Both the position numbers and the translations under genes were made by a program. From contig NC_077229.1 in assembly GCF_027887165.1 (NCBI RefSeq), positions 204,501,753 to 204,565,752 of the forward strand: a stretch of 64,000 nucleotides of DNA, written 5' to 3'. This document shows positions 10,560-22,662 of this stretch, piece by piece. The notes under the pieces are model-generated. The model saw only the letters and a program-made list of their open reading frames with translations, was not told where the DNA came from and searched no databases. Positions within the stretch are counted from its first letter, which is position 1. Each line of letters starts with the position of its first letter. The stretch comes from Monodelphis domestica (Eukaryota > Chordata > Mammalia > Didelphimorphia > Didelphidae).

Positions 10560-11488
10560 ACCTTTATCTCTTTAATCCTTGATCCAAAACTTCTCCAAAA
10601 ATGCCGCCATTAAAATGGTAATTAATGGCATACATCCATACTATTTCCTTGCTCATGGACTGGCCCAAAGTTATATAATCCAAGTAAGATAATGTAGTAG
10701 TTAGAAAAAATGCTTTTCTGGTTTGGCAATAGAAGACCAAATTGGCAGGACAGAACCATTCCTTTATAGGATGTGTTATCTGACCTTTCCACAATTGGTT
10801 TTTAGATGTTGACTTTTCATTTAGAAAAGTCTCCTGTTCTTTGAGACCTGACAACCTCAGCTTTTTCTCTAGCACGTCTATGGCTAAAAAACACGTGTTC
10901 TTTTTCTATAGCCAGATCAAATGTTTGGTTTGTAGGAGGCTTTCATACTAGGAAATGATCATTTCTTTGTCATTTGATTCAGGTTGGTTGAGTTTCAGAT
11001 GTAGGTACATGTAAGCTCTTGCATACTGATTCATCCATCACTAAAGTAGTCATTCAATAGGATAGAATGTTTATCTTCAGGCCAAAAACATTAAGTTCAT
11101 GTTTCATGTAATTGGCAGATACATTAAAGTTTCTATATCGTCAATGGTAGAAAGCTTATTTGTTCCCTTTTGCCAGGCTTCCAAACTAATTTATTTAAGG
11201 TTTTGTGTTTTGTGCAAAGGCTATTTCTCAATCATTTCCTCTGAACTTTAATTGGAATCTTACGGGTGTCACTGTACACATGAGTCATTATGCCTGGCAA
11301 GTTAGAGACATTCCTGGATATCTTTTTAAACAATTTTCAGACTGGTATTCAGAAATCATTAAGTAAAAGTAAAGCAGAAGATTCAATTCAATCAGGAGTT
11401 ATTTGTATATAGTGTGGTACAAGGCATCACCCTCCTTGAACAGAAGTATTGCTTTATTTTTTCAGCAGGTTAATAGACTCATCAGATC
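10560..11488. other. No gene recognised
   Basis: A 103-codon minus-strand frame at 10564-10875 has no motif I recognise. The rest is AT-rich unique-looking sequence. Confidence 0.45.
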
Positions 11489-11660
11489 ATGGAACAGTAG
11501 AGCTAGAATGAACTATAGAGATAACATTAGCCCAATCTTGTCATTTTATAGATGAGAAACTGAGTTCCAGAGAGATAAAATTATTGCAAAAGGTCACAAA
11601 ATCATAAAGTGCAGAGCCAGGTCCAGCCTTTCAAATTCTTCATCCTAGGATACACTTGTA
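11489..11660 (-). mobile_element. MIR-like CORE-SINE
   Basis: Has tagagctagaatgaacta, cattttatagatgagaaact and gcaaaaggtcacaaaatc blocks in the reverse orientation typical of this family. Confidence 0.6.
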
Positions 11661-12627
11661 TGATTCAAGTTTTCTAGAGAGTAACCAATAATGAATAATT
11701 TTTTCTTCTACCTAGCCTTGGGGAGGGTCCCCACAAGAATCATATTCTTGATATATTATCCCATTAACATAAAAAAAATAATACACAAACCCCTCTTTCC
11801 TTTTGAGATGAGGACTGAAAAAGGAGTTGGTTTTGGACCATGAGGGAAATAGTTTTCTCTCATAGAATAGTGGCTAATAGAAGGTAGGGACGGATGCAGA
11901 TGAGTCACAGGGCTTATCATCTATTATTAATATTAGGGAGGATCCTATAATAAGGTTCTTTTAGATTTTTCAGAAATTCAATTAGAGTAGAGATCATAGT
12001 TGAAATTTCTGGAAGTTTTGGTGACAATTAACAACCTGTTTTTATAAACTATAGCTTCTCACCAGATGACCTGGAGATCCATCTGGATAACTTCCCGTTT
12101 CTTGAGATATTCATCTGTAACCAGAACCACGACCCTAATGGATGGAGGGTGAGACGTATAATTACAAGTAAAAATATTATTCAAGCATGTAAAAGCATCT
12201 TTGGATTATAGCAGTCTAATATTACAGAGAATTCAGTGTAGATAAAAACATTATTGCAGGGAAAGATATAATAATGAAGGTTTGGATTGTGTATCTATCC
12301 AGTCTGTCCATCTGACAATGAACAGTGCAGAAATCCTGATATTTGAAGTAGTAAAAAATATATTTAAAAAATGTGAGACAAACTAGGTTCATGACTTGTA
12401 GCATATTAAAATAGTATATTAAAAAATACAGAATGAGCTAGCATTCATGAGCATAGATGAATATGAGCACAAGCCGTATAGTTAGAAGCCATTTGCAAGA
12501 ATTAAGAGTATAGTCTTGACAAAGTAGGGAATCTGAAGTAGGATGTGGAATACAACAGTTCATGAGACTGTCCATAATGAGAAGGATGATATGGTGACTT
12601 TGGGAAAGGACAAATTCAAAACAAAAT
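11661..12627. other. Otherwise unannotated sequence
   Basis: Apart from the weak candidate exon at 12063-12134 there is no repeat or gene I recognise. Confidence 0.45.
12063..12134 (-). other. Candidate 72-nt exon (weak)
   Basis: On the minus strand a pyrimidine-rich stretch with an AG (ctcaccctccatccattag) precedes 72 nt that are open in a frame beginning after one base. The sequence then meets GTGAGA, a strong donor-like site. The open frame would encode VVVLVTDEYLKKREVIQMDL and four more residues, with phases 1 and 2 nt summing to a symmetric exon. Local GC is above its surroundings. The complementary strand is also open in one frame. I recognise no protein family and see no neighbouring exon, so this may be chance. 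Confidence 0.2.
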
Positions 12628-12775
12628 CAATCAATCAACAAGGACTTATTATTAAGTGTCTGCTCTTTGCTAGGCACCATACCAAGTGCTAGGGAAGCAA
12701 ATTCAGAGGAATGAAATAATCTCTAATCTTGAAGTGTTTATAGTCTAGGATGAGAAACTGAAAGGAATACTAATT
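12628..12775 (-). mobile_element. L2 LINE 3' end, reverse
   Basis: Begins caatcaacaaggacttatta, then ctaggcaccataccaagtg and taatcttgaagtgtttatagt: the reverse of the L2 3' UTR. Confidence 0.75.
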
Positions 12776-13384
12776 GTGATTTGGTTGGATTTGCTCAAGC
12801 TTCCATTTTCCCAGGAGTTTCTGATACATAGCAATAATCCTTTGCAACTATAAACTAAGCTTGAGAAACCAGGATCTACTAACTGAACCCTGTCCTAACT
12901 GTACCAATGGGCCACCTGAGAACAATCCTAGGGACCTTCCTGATAATAGGCTTGTCATCTCACCCGGAGGGGCTCCAGAGGTTTCCAGATAAGATTACAT
13001 ATCAGCCTGTTCAAGACCTCAAAAGTCACTCCAAGGAATTACTGTCAAGAATTTATTATTATACCTGTCCCTCTAGCCACAATCTTTTTTCTCTTTTCCT
13101 CATTTTTCAAACAATAAAAGATGGCTAATTTTTGTGTCTAATGAATCCCTTTTCTCTGAGTGAGGAGTCCCACATGCATGCCCATTTTACTGAAAAGAAT
13201 ATATTAAAATACCCTTTGCCTCCTCCTCAGTCTCTAATGGCTTTCTCTCAGTTAACTCATCTCTGTTTTCCAGTAGGGTAAGACACTCAGGAAAATAGTG
13301 GGTTAACAAGGGAAGTACTGCCTATGGTCACCAGGATATCAGTAGAGGCTACAAGAGATCCACGGATTTTTTCCACCATAACTG
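12776..13384. other. No gene recognised
   Basis: A 73-codon frame at 12907-13128 has no known motif. No repeat identified. Confidence 0.45.
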
Positions 13385-13535
13385 ATGGTACAATGAATAG
13401 AGCACTGTGACTAGAATCAGGAAGACCTGAGTTCAAATTTAGACTCAGACACATACTATATGAATGGGTACAAGTAACTTAATCTCTTTCATCCTTAGTT
13501 CCCTCAATTATAAAATGGGGATAATAATAGTAACT
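13385..13535 (+). mobile_element. MIR/THER1-like CORE-SINE
   Basis: Contains gaatcaggaagacctgagtt, acagacacatac-like tract, and ccctcaattataaaatgggg followed by ataataatagtaac. Confidence 0.75.
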
Positions 13536-13566
13536 TGGGCAACTAGGTGGTGCAGTGGATAGACTG

Positions 13567-14155
13567 TGCTGAACTCAAATAAACAGAACTACTAAATAGT
13601 TGGGAAAAACACTTCTTTAATTCTTTAATTAAGGAGACAGGTTTGGTATAACTTCTCAAGGCCTCCTCACAGAGCCCCAGGACCCTGGCTGCTCTGGCCA
13701 CTGATCCTGGGAGTCAGTGGCCAACCACATGAGATAAACAAGGGCCAAGAATAAAAGAAATTGGAATGGTGGGGAGGAAGCAGTATAGTTGATTGGCTTT
13801 ACAATGGCTACAAAGGAAATGAAGAGTCCTAGTCAAGATTATCAGGGGGAGGCTGATGCTATACAATGGACACAAAAGGGAAAGATCCAGCCAAGGGCCA
13901 GGCTACCTTGATAAAGGACTTTGACACAAATGGACAAACTATGGGGACCAAAAAGGGTACTTAACACCTGATGGGATTTGCTAGCTCCACCTAAACTATT
14001 TTAAAGTCTATTTTCAATCTGAGACTTGTGAAGTTGGGCTTTCCCTCAGGGAGAAACTCTCATGTGACAAGGCTAAGTGGGAGGAGACCTCACACTGCTA
14101 CAAACTTGGGGTTCTCAAGATCTCAAGATTGGGGTTTCTAGATTCCAAGTTGACA
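13567..14155 (-). mobile_element. Solo LTR in a SINE, TSD ACTG
   Basis: Begins tgctgaactc and ends aagttgaca, with a 4-bp TSD actg at 13563-13566 and 14156-14159. Orientation is inferred from minus-strand aattaaag and tttatttgagttcagca near the 3' end. 589 bp, no internal region. The sequence differs from the CT-tract LTR family. Confidence 0.85.
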
Positions 14156-14219
14156 ACTGGCAGAATTGAAGTCAGAAAGATTCATCTTCCTGAGTTCAAA
14201 TATATTCTCAGATACTTAC

Positions 14220-14670
14220 TGTTGGGGGGCGCAGGTGTACCCCTGGGGTCTGGGAAGGAGACCTTTGGCAAGAATGCAAGACTCTGAAATTTAGCTTAAA
14301 AGTAAAGAGATTTATTAGTAAAGTTAAATATTTTGGCTAGCAAGACAGCATGAGTGGAACAACCTGGGGGGTTGCTCCCAGAATGCCTCCATCCTGGGGG
14401 GTTTATATTCTTCTACAGCAGTGAGGACTTGGCTCTGGAGCAAGGGGTTGGGGAGGAGGTTTGCCCGAAGGTATGGGGGTGGTTCTCATGATTTGGAGAA
14501 TGGATTGATGAAGTATGTTTTTGTCCATCTCAAATTAAATGGGACAATCAAAGGAGGATAACCCTCTCAGGGTCAGATGTTTGGGGTTGGGAGTCAGAGA
14601 GTGTAAGAGAGCAAAGGAATTTCCCTGATAATAGTTTGCTTGAGTTTCTAGGGGTACAATACCCATGTCA
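14220..14670 (-). mobile_element. Solo LTR in the same SINE, TSD TTAC
   Basis: Begins tgttggggggc and ends acccatgtca, with exact 4-bp TSD ttac at 14216-14219 and 14671-14674. On the minus strand aataaatctctttac is the likely poly-A signal region. 451 bp, a different family from the neighbouring LTR. Confidence 0.88.
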
Positions 14671-14883
14671 TTACTAGCCATGTGACCCTGGGCAAGTTGT
14701 TTAACTGTTTGCCTCAATTTTCTCATCTATAAAGTGAGCTGGAGAAGGAAATGGCAAATCATTCCAGTATCTTTGCCAAGAAAACCCAAAATAGAGCCAC
14801 AAAGAATTGGACATGACTGAAACAACTTTGCAGGAGTGCTGTGAGGATCATATAAGATTATTTTTTGTAAAAAGCACTTAGCA

Positions 14884-15083
14884 GGGGCAGCTGGGTAGCT
14901 CAGTGGATTGAGAGCCAGGCCTAGAGAAGGGAGATCCTAGGTTCAAATCTGGCCTCAGACACTTCCCAGCTGTGTGACCCTGGGCAAGTCACTTGACCCC
15001 CATTGTCTAGCCCTTACCACTCTTCTGCCTTGGAATCAATACACTCCAAATGACTCCAAGATGGAAATTAAGGGTTAAAAAAA
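14884..15083 (+). mobile_element. tRNA-derived SINE with TSD
   Basis: ggggcagctgggtagctcag start, canonical internal blocks and A-tail. Flanks share aaagcacttagcag (ending 14883 and beginning about 15083). Confidence 0.93.
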
Positions 15084-15261
15084 AAGCACTTAGCAGAGTA
15101 GCTGGCAGATAACAGTTGCTATGTTTTCCCCAAGTTTCCCCCCCTTTCTACTCCTATAGTATCCTTGGACTGAATGCAGAATTCACACAGTAATATAATG
15201 ATCAAGCATGGAAGTGCCACCCTAATCTTTGATGGTATTGCGAAAGACTTACAGAAACCTG

Positions 15262-15480
15262 TTCAGACAAGGGATCATAAAATTATAAGATTAGAAATGG
15301 AGAGTTGAAAGTGGCCTCAGGGGTCATCTAATTCAACTCCCTCATTTTACAGATAGGGAAACTGGAATCCAGGAAGGTTGAAGGATTTGTCCAGTGTCAC
15401 AAAGTTAGTAATTATAAGAGGTGGGATTTGAACCTAGGACTTCTGACTCCAGTTAGTGCACTTTCCACTACAAATCTCAT
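15262..15480 (-). mobile_element. MIR-like CORE-SINE
   Basis: Reverse orientation with gggatcataaaattataaga, catctaattcaactccctc, cattttacagatagggaaac and gggatttgaacctaggac. Confidence 0.7.
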
Positions 15481-15944
15481 CTATCAGTAGGATACCATGG
15501 AATAAGAGAATTATATATAAAGAGCCAAAAAGTGAGAAAAGAAGCCTAACTCCTTCAGTAAAGGCCAAACTCCCCTAAAAAAGAAACTAGTCATAATGTA
15601 GGTGGGTTCAGACCACCTTATCAGAGAAGACAAGCACTCTGAGCCCCTACCTGCCTCCCCCATCAGCAGTTCTATTCATTTGTATTGTTCAATTTCAGCT
15701 TTGTTTTATGAAACCCCAAATGTTCCATGGGAACTTGCCTTCAAGAACTCACTGATTGACCCTTGTCCCAGACTGAAGAATAGGCCCTTAAGCACCCACT
15801 GAGCACCCCAATTGGAGTAGGGGATGTAGTCAAATCTCAAGTGCTCTTTATGTGGTGTATGTGTTGGTGGGCCATAAGGGCATTGTCTCCCTTGACCTGA
15901 TTGAAGACATGTTCTTTTGTAACCATTTTTGGTGGTTCTGTGTG
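15481..15944. other. No gene recognised
   Basis: A 66-codon frame at 15602-15802 shows no known domain. Confidence 0.45.
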
Positions 15945-16198
15945 TTTTTTCAGGTTGATATCAGTTTTGTCCAACTCTTCATAAGCTCATTTTTGGAGTT
16001 ATCCTAGCAAAGGTACTGGAGTGATTTGCCATTTCCTTCTTTAGCTCATTTTATAGATTAGGAAACTGAGGCAAATAGGGTTAAGTGACTTGCTACTGGT
16101 CACACTAAGTATCTGAGGCCAGATCTGAATTCACAAACATCAGTTGTCCAGAATCCAAGGCCAACAATCTATCTTCTAGGCCCCCAAGCTGCCTCTAA
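15945..16198 (-). mobile_element. MAR1-like SINE, reverse
   Basis: Contains tttgtccaactcttcat, tggagtgatttgccatttcc, gaaactgaggcaaatagggt and the caagctgcctct 5' end. Confidence 0.85.
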
Positions 16199-16408
16199 TA
16201 ATTAGGTTCTTTACACTCCTACTGTTCCCACATAAAACCCTGCGGAAAATTAGTTAAAACTTAGATTTAGATCATATCTAGGATTTCCTCCAGGTGGAGA
16301 GTAGAAAGGTACTCATTATATAATATGAAATGGTAGAGAACAGCTATTTAGTTCTTCAACTCAAAAGAAATACTAAAGAAAAGGGTGTTACAAGAATTTA
16401 TTGAGATA

Positions 16409-18947
16409 AAGAACAAAAGATCAAGGATATCCAGAGAAATCATGAAAAAAAGTGCAAAGGAAGGAGGACTTGTAGTCCCAGCTCTCAAGCTATACTACAA
16501 AGCAGTGGTTATCAAAACAATTTGGTACTGGCTAAGAGACAGAAAAAAAGGATCAGTGGCATAGACTTGGGGTAAATGACCTCAGCAAGACAGTCTATGA
16601 TAAACCCAAAGATCCCAGTTTTTGGGACCAAAACCCACTTTTTGATAAAAATTGCTGGGGAAATTGGAAGACAGTATGGGAGAGATTAGGTTTGGATCAA
16701 TACCTCACACCCTACACCAAGATAAACTCAGAATGGGTGAATGACCTGAATATAAAGAAGCAAACTATAAGCAAATTAGGTGAACACAAAATAGTATACT
16801 TGTCAGATCTTTGGGAAAGGAAAGACTTTAAAACCAACCAAAAGCTAGAAAAAAATCACAAAATGTAAAATCAATCTAATTTTGATTACATCAAATTAAA
16901 AAGTTTTTGTACAAATAAAACTAACACATCCAAAATTAGAAGGGAAGCAACAAATTGGGAAACAATCTTCATTACAAAAACCTCTGACAAAGGTCTAATT
17001 ACTCAAATTTATTAAGAGTTAATCTTTTGTACAAAAAATCAAGCCATTCTCCAATTGAAAAATGGGCAAGGGATATAAATAGGCAATTTTCAGTTAAAGA
17101 AATCAAAAATATTAATAAGCACATGAAAAAGTGTTCTAAATCTCTTATAATCAGAGAAATGCAAATCAAAACAACTCTGAGGTATCACCTCACACCTAGA
17201 AGATTGGCTAACATGACAGCTATGGAAAGTAATGAATGCTGGAGGGGATGTGGCAAAGTTGGTGGTGTTGGGAATTGATCCAACCATACTGGAGGGCAAT
17301 TTGGAACTATGCCCAAATGGCACTAAAAGACTGTCTGCCCTTTGATCCAGCCATAACACTGCTGGGTTTGTACCCCAAAGAGATAATAAGGAAAAAGACT
17401 TGTACAAAAATATTCATAGTTGCGCTCTTTGTGGTGGCCAAAAATTGGAAAATGAGGGGATGCCCTTCAGTTGGGGAATGGCTGAACAAATTGTGGTATA
17501 TGTTGATGATGGAATACTATTGTGCTCAAAGGAATAATAAAGTGGAGGAATTCCATGGGGACTGGAACAATCTCCAGGAATTGATACAGAGTGAGAGGAG
17601 CAGAACCAGGAAAACATTGTACACAGAGACTGATACACTGTGGTACAATCGAATTTAATGGACTTCTCCATTAGTGGCAATGCAATAACCCTGAACAACT
17701 TGGAGGAATCTACGTGAAAAACCACTATCCACATCCAGAGGAAACACTGCGGGAGTAAAAACACCAAAGAAAAACAACTGCTTTAATACATTGGTCAAAG
17801 GGATATGGTTGGGGATGTAGACTCTAAATGAACATCCTAGCGTAAACAACAATATGGAAATGGGTTCTGATCAAGGACTGTAACAATTATAATGGTGGAA
17901 GACATAAACTGTTGCAGATAAAAGAGTGGTTGCCTTAAATTGTGACTGCAGAAAATATGGTTTCAAGACAGTGCCTTGTTTTATATCAATATAAGGTGGT
18001 CTCCAGGGAAAAATTCCCAATTATTAAATATACCCAAGTCAGCTGGGTTTTATAGAGATTTTAATTAATACAAATGAGGAATCAAAGAAAGGGAGAGAGA
18101 GAGAGAAAAAGGAAATAATGAGAAAAAGATAGGCTGGCCCAGGCCAGCCCTGGCCAACCCAGGCCGAAGCCCTAAGAGAAAGATCAGTCAGTCTTTTATC
18201 CACTTACCACAAGATTTGTCCAGGCAAAGATTCTAGTGTTCATAGAGACACCAGTTCAGCTTTGGCCAGCTGCCATCTCCAGAGAGAGTTCCTCTGAGAC
18301 TAAGAGTCTCCTCAGAGGGAGTTCCAGAGAGAGCCCCCTTGCTCTCAGTTTTTCCTCTCCTTTTAAAGGGAATTTTCTCCTATGTCTCCTCCACTAAGTT
18401 CTCACATCTACCAATCACAGTAGACGTTTTCCAAAGGACAGACCATTCTTAATTCACACCTAAGAAGGCTTGAACTTTTGATTAAGTTCACGCCTGAAAA
18501 ACCTCTGAGTAAGTTTCTCACCTCTTTGCTCCTTGTAAATTCACAAGTTGCCTGACCTTTATAGGTACTTAGCACCCTTTTGTATTAGATCTAAAAATAG
18601 GCACAGCTTAAGAACTTTTGCCTTACTAAAAGTATGGGTTTAAGTATTTTTCATTGTTCAGCAAGGAGTTTCTTTCCCTAAAGCAGGCTTAAGTAGGGGT
18701 GGAGTAGAGGTCTCATATTCCTGATCTAAGTTCCTTCATTGTTTAAAATGGGGAATGGTCTTAACCAAACCTTATGAAGTTGGGTCTGAGAATTTTTAAG
18801 GTTCACAGGACACAAGTAATACCCAATGAAATTGCGTGTTGGCTGCAGGAAGAGTGGGTGGAGGGGAAGGAGGGAAATAATGCGATTATTGTAACCAAGG
18901 AATAATGTTCTAAATTGACTAAATAAACTTAGTCAAATGGGAAAAAA
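16409..18947 (+). mobile_element. 5'-truncated L1 with TSD; ORF2 C-terminal pseudogene
   Basis: Covers the last third of ORF2 (16409-17655) and the 3' UTR. ORF2 is the L1 endonuclease/reverse transcriptase protein; only the part after the RT domain is present, broken by stops into frames such as 17027-17278 and 17236-17658. The terminal YPKEIIRKK and EYY..QRNNKVEEFHGDWNNL blocks are clear. The zinc-knuckle region (CWRGCGKVG) is disrupted by a small deletion near 17270. A solo LTR splits the 3' UTR at 17879-18807. Near-identical 16-bp flanks agaatttatt(g/a)agata lie at 16393-16408 and 18948-18963, so truncation occurred at insertion. Confidence 0.92.
17879..18807 (-). mobile_element. Solo LTR (CT-tract family), TSD GGAC
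   Basis: Begins tgtaacaattata and ends aaggttcaca, with exact TSD ggac at 17875-17878 and 18808-18811. Without it the L1 3' UTR reads on as tcaaggacacaag, as at 47982-47995. Minus-strand landmarks match the LTRs at 1-634, 43524-44484 and 47122-47802: tgattggtagatgtgag box, short GA/CT tract at 18089-18102 and aattaaaatctc near the 3' end. 929 bp. Confidence 0.93.
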
Positions 18948-18974
18948 AGAATTTATTAAGATAGATTTATTGTG

Positions 18975-19350
18975 GAATGATCAAATGTGATAGACTTAGC
19001 TACTCTCAGCCATACAATGATCCAGGACAATTCTGAGGGACTTATAACAAAGAATGCTACCTACCACAGAAAGAGAAAGAACTGTGGGAGTCAGAATACA
19101 GATCAAAGCATATGATTTTTTCACTTTAAATTAATTTATTGGGATTTTGGTTTTATATGATTATTCTTTTAAAAATTAATAGCGAAATATATTTTGCATG
19201 ATAATGTGTGTATAAACTGACACCTCTGGGAGGGGAGAAGGAAGGGAAAGAGGGAGACAATTTGGAACACATAACTTTGGAAAATTTAGGTAGAAATTTG
19301 TGATTATGTGCCATTGGTAAAAATAAAATATCTTCATACATTTTTTGAAA
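18975..19350 (+). mobile_element. Older L1 3' UTR fragment
   Basis: Parallel to 51958-52385: gacttagctactctcag, acaatgatccaggacaat, agagaaagaactgtgg, gggaggggagaaggaaggg, then an aaaataaaat end. Confidence 0.7.
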
Positions 19351-21169
19351 AATAATGCATTGAGATAGAATTAAAATAGACTATAGTAATGTAAAACTAC
19401 TGTCACACTTTCCCAGAGGATAGAGGCTTAACACCATCAGATTATAGCTGATGAACCACTAGACAGACATTTTACCTCACCTTTGCATTGACCAAACATT
19501 TCTTCCCAGGTTTATGACTTCTAGAAAGCCAAGCTTAGAGTTCAGCTCCTTCCTTCCCCTGGTAGTGGCCACAATTTTAGATGAAGAAACTCCTCCAGTG
19601 ATAAGTTAGGTAAGGCCAAAATACCCAGGATTTCTGGACCTTTTAAAACTCACAAATTTGCCTTCAGGGCTGAAAAAGCCCTTCAGGATCTCTATTTGAT
19701 TGCCTATACTCCTGAAAAGAAAGGAAGGGTCAGATTCTCAGCTAGCCCCCCTGCCACCAGCCATCACCAAGCTGGTAGCCAATGTATTAGACTATGAACT
19801 CATTAAGCATGGGGACCCCATTTTTTGCCTTTTCCCCCATAATTTCAGAAATTAGCACAGTGCCTGAAATGAACTAGGCACTTAACTCAGGGACAGAGTA
19901 CTCTGACAAATGTTGCAGAATTAGAAAGGAAGAGATCAGGCCAGAAGCACCTCACTCCTGAACTGATAAATTTTCTTTCCTACCACCATCACAATTCTAA
20001 GGGATCAACAAAACAATTGCTTCATCATTCCAAAGTTCCTAAGTACTGGGGCCCAGGCAGCTCAAGTAGCCAGCCAGAAGCAGTCCAGGCAGCTTTGCAT
20101 ATACTCCATGGGGTACAATGCTTTTTACAAATGTAAATTGAAAGCTCACTGAAAGGAAGTTGAAATTTGAGTAATGGAAAAAATGCAGTGAAGGTCTTGG
20201 AAAAGATAATAAAATTTGCCTTCTCCCTTACATGGGAGAGAAGTGAATAAGTAATAATGCAGAATGCTGGATACATTATTGGATGTCTTTGCATAATGAC
20301 TTTTCTTTATTATTGCAAGGAAAGGTTCAGGCTGGAAGAAAAAGGTGTTTTTGTTTTTTACAGAAATGTCTGCGGTGCAGAGACATAAAAGCATCAGTGA
20401 AACACATCTTTTTTAAAAATAATAATAATACAGAGTTAATGGTCAGTAGCTGTAGCCAAAGCCAAGGCTACATAAGGAATTACTTGAAGAAGGTTATACA
20501 GACTGAAGGCATCATTGGGAAATCAGGTAGAATTTATAGGGAAGCATTAAATCTGAGGGAGCAAGTAAAAATGGAAACCAGATACAAACCAAATTGTCCA
20601 GAAAGGCATATTGAGGGTAGAGCTCAGATTTTGCTTAGGGCCAAATTATGGAGGGGTGGTGGTGAAACACGGTGGTATAGGGGATAGAGGGGGTGGTAGT
20701 CCAAGGGCCATCTATCAGGGCATGGGGTTATCAACCTGAAAAAAACAGAACCATCAAGTCAAGGAAGACACTGCTCCTATGACCCGCCCACATACACACC
20801 ACACAGAGCCACCCAGCAAGACTCTGGGAACCCTGCCTCTGGGAAAAACACCAAGAATGGGAATTTCCATGGAACTAAAGAATTTGGGATTATATTTATA
20901 CCTTAGGGAATATAACCAAAGGGAAATAACTGACTGATTACATAGAGACTTGGGAAAGAGATTGTAGACTAGGCTAAGGTACCAGGGAGAGGTATGAATG
21001 CAACTAGAGAAACTAAGAAGACAAAAAAAAATACTTGAGATTTCACTACATCCCCTACTACAATTGGAGGGTGCTCAGTGGGTGCTTGAGGGTCTATTCT
21101 TCCATGTGTGACAAAGCTCATTCAGAGTTTTTTAAAGGCAAATTCCCATGGGACAAGGGTAAATTTGGG
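19351..21169. other. Mostly unrecognised; one L2 tail
   Basis: A short L2 3' end lies at about 19770-19885 (atgaactcattaagcatgg, attagcacagtgcctgaaat). The longest frame, 134 codons at 20283-20687 (+), is basic and lysine/arginine-rich with no known domain. A 67-bp A-rich/purine tract lies near 20990-21040. Confidence 0.45.
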
Positions 21170-21335
21170 GTTTTATAAAACAAGACTGTCATATATAAAA
21201 CCCAGTGGAATTACTTTTTGGCTGGGGGAGAGGTGGGGAGGAGGAGAAGGAAAGAACATGAATCATATGCCCATGGGAAAATATTCTAAATTAATTAAGT
21301 AAATTTTTTTTCAATTAAAAAAATAAAATAAAAAG
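21170..21335 (+). mobile_element. L1 3' end fragment
   Basis: Terminal 3' UTR: aaaacccagtggaattac, a purine-rich gggagaggtggggaggagg block, catgggaaaatattctaaat and A-rich end. Confidence 0.75.
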
Positions 21336-21509
21336 CCCATGGAGTTTGGAAAAATAAAATAAAACAAGACCACCAGGGTGAACAGGACAGCCTAGAAAAT
21401 AGTGCAGCAGGATGGGGATGTGGTGGCACAGAACAGTCTCACTCTGTATATGTGTAGGGTAGCTTACCACTCAGAATTTGTTACAAACACAGTTTGTTAC
21501 AAGAAATTT

Positions 21510-21556
21510 CTTCTCCCTCCCTCCCTCCCTTCCTCCTTTCCTTCTTTCCTTCTTGA
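21510..21556. repeat. (TCCC/TTCC)n simple repeat
   Basis: Pyrimidine run of ctccctcc and ttcctt units. Confidence 0.85.
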
Positions 21557-21831
21557 TTTCTGTTCATTTTTCTTTTTTACCTGGGTTAGGTGAGGGTACA
21601 GATTTGAAATGCTACATGCACTTTCAGATGAGTTCAAATGTCTTATTCATTTTACTTTGTTACACAAGACCTCTCACAAAATGGGAGTGATCTATAAATG
21701 CTTGTAATGTAAAAATAAAGTACCACAATAAGACTTTTTTTCTTAATGACAAGATATAGAGACGTCTAAGTTACCTTTGAATGAGAGATTGTTACTATTA
21801 TTACTATATGAGTTACTATTATTGATACCAA

Positions 21832-22065
21832 AGCAACATGATATAATGGGGGGAAAACCAATGAATTTGGAGGCAGAAGGCCCCTACTAGCATAGTAGCT
21901 ATGTGACTAGGGAGTCAATCACTTAATCTCTCTGAATTGAAATTTTTTAGTCTGTAAAATGAGGGATAATAGTTTTATTTTTTCACTCCCAATTTCACAG
22001 AATTGTTACAATATGCAAATGTAAGATATTTTTATTATTGGTATGCACTTGACAGATGTTCTTTC
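21832..22065 (+). mobile_element. MIR/THER1-like CORE-SINE
   Basis: Contains gcaacatgatataatggggg, aatttggaggcagaaggc, agtctgtaaaatgagggat and the ttattattggtatgcact end. Confidence 0.7.
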
Positions 22066-22662
22066 CATGTCTCCCATCTATTTAAATTTCTGTCTCTCTT
22101 CAGAAAGACTTGTTAACTAGTTGCATATTCATATGAATAAAGAGACAAAGGGCAGAATAATATGTCTTGACTACAAACCACTCAGAGTGGCCCCTAGATT
22201 TGAATTTTCCCAGTATGTTGATGAGTTGAGTGGGATGTGAATATATGGTGAAAGAAAATGCTGCTTGCTCCCAAAGATGCAAATTTAAAACCCAAGTTTG
22301 TAAAAACCCCATCTGCCTGAGTAGATGAGCAATGGAAATAAAATGATTAACATTCATGGGTTGGTTTTTATAAGCAACCCAGGTGAAAGCTTAGTCAAAT
22401 CAAGACCCTCCACTTGCACAATTTACTGGAGATGACCACTAGGGTATAGAGAGTGATTCAAATAGCAACCAAGAAAAGAGTGTGAGAATCTAAAGAGGGC
22501 ATATGCTAAAAGGAAACAATTTAGTTTGCTAGTTGGCCAGATATCTTATAAAAGAGTGAATGACTTAAAAGGCAGAGCAAAAGGAAAATATTTGAAAACA
22601 TAAGGAAGCAACAAAAAGACTAAGTATGGTACATTGGGAAAAACACCAAATTAGGAATCTGA
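22066..22662. other. No gene recognised
   Basis: An 85-codon minus frame (22100-22357) has no recognisable motif. Confidence 0.45.

Larger units (their letters stand above)
13537..14842 (+). mobile_element. MAR1-like SINE interrupted by two LTRs
   Basis: SINE pieces at 13537-13566, 14156-14219 and 14671-14842 read as one element when the two LTRs are removed: ggtggtgcagtggatagac, then aagattcatcttcctgagtt, then tgtgaccctgggcaag, gagctggagaaggaaatggc and acatgactgaaacaact. Confidence 0.9.

Noticed and set aside
14884..15083. SINE heads as tRNA genes
   Set aside because: The ggcagctgggtagctcag head resembles a tRNA A-box region but no complete cloverleaf is present, and copies end in A-tails with TSDs.
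20283..20687. 134-codon frame as a novel gene
   Set aside because: No domain, no homologue recognised, low-complexity poly-N run and no promoter or splice context; a frame this long is expected by chance in 64 kb.
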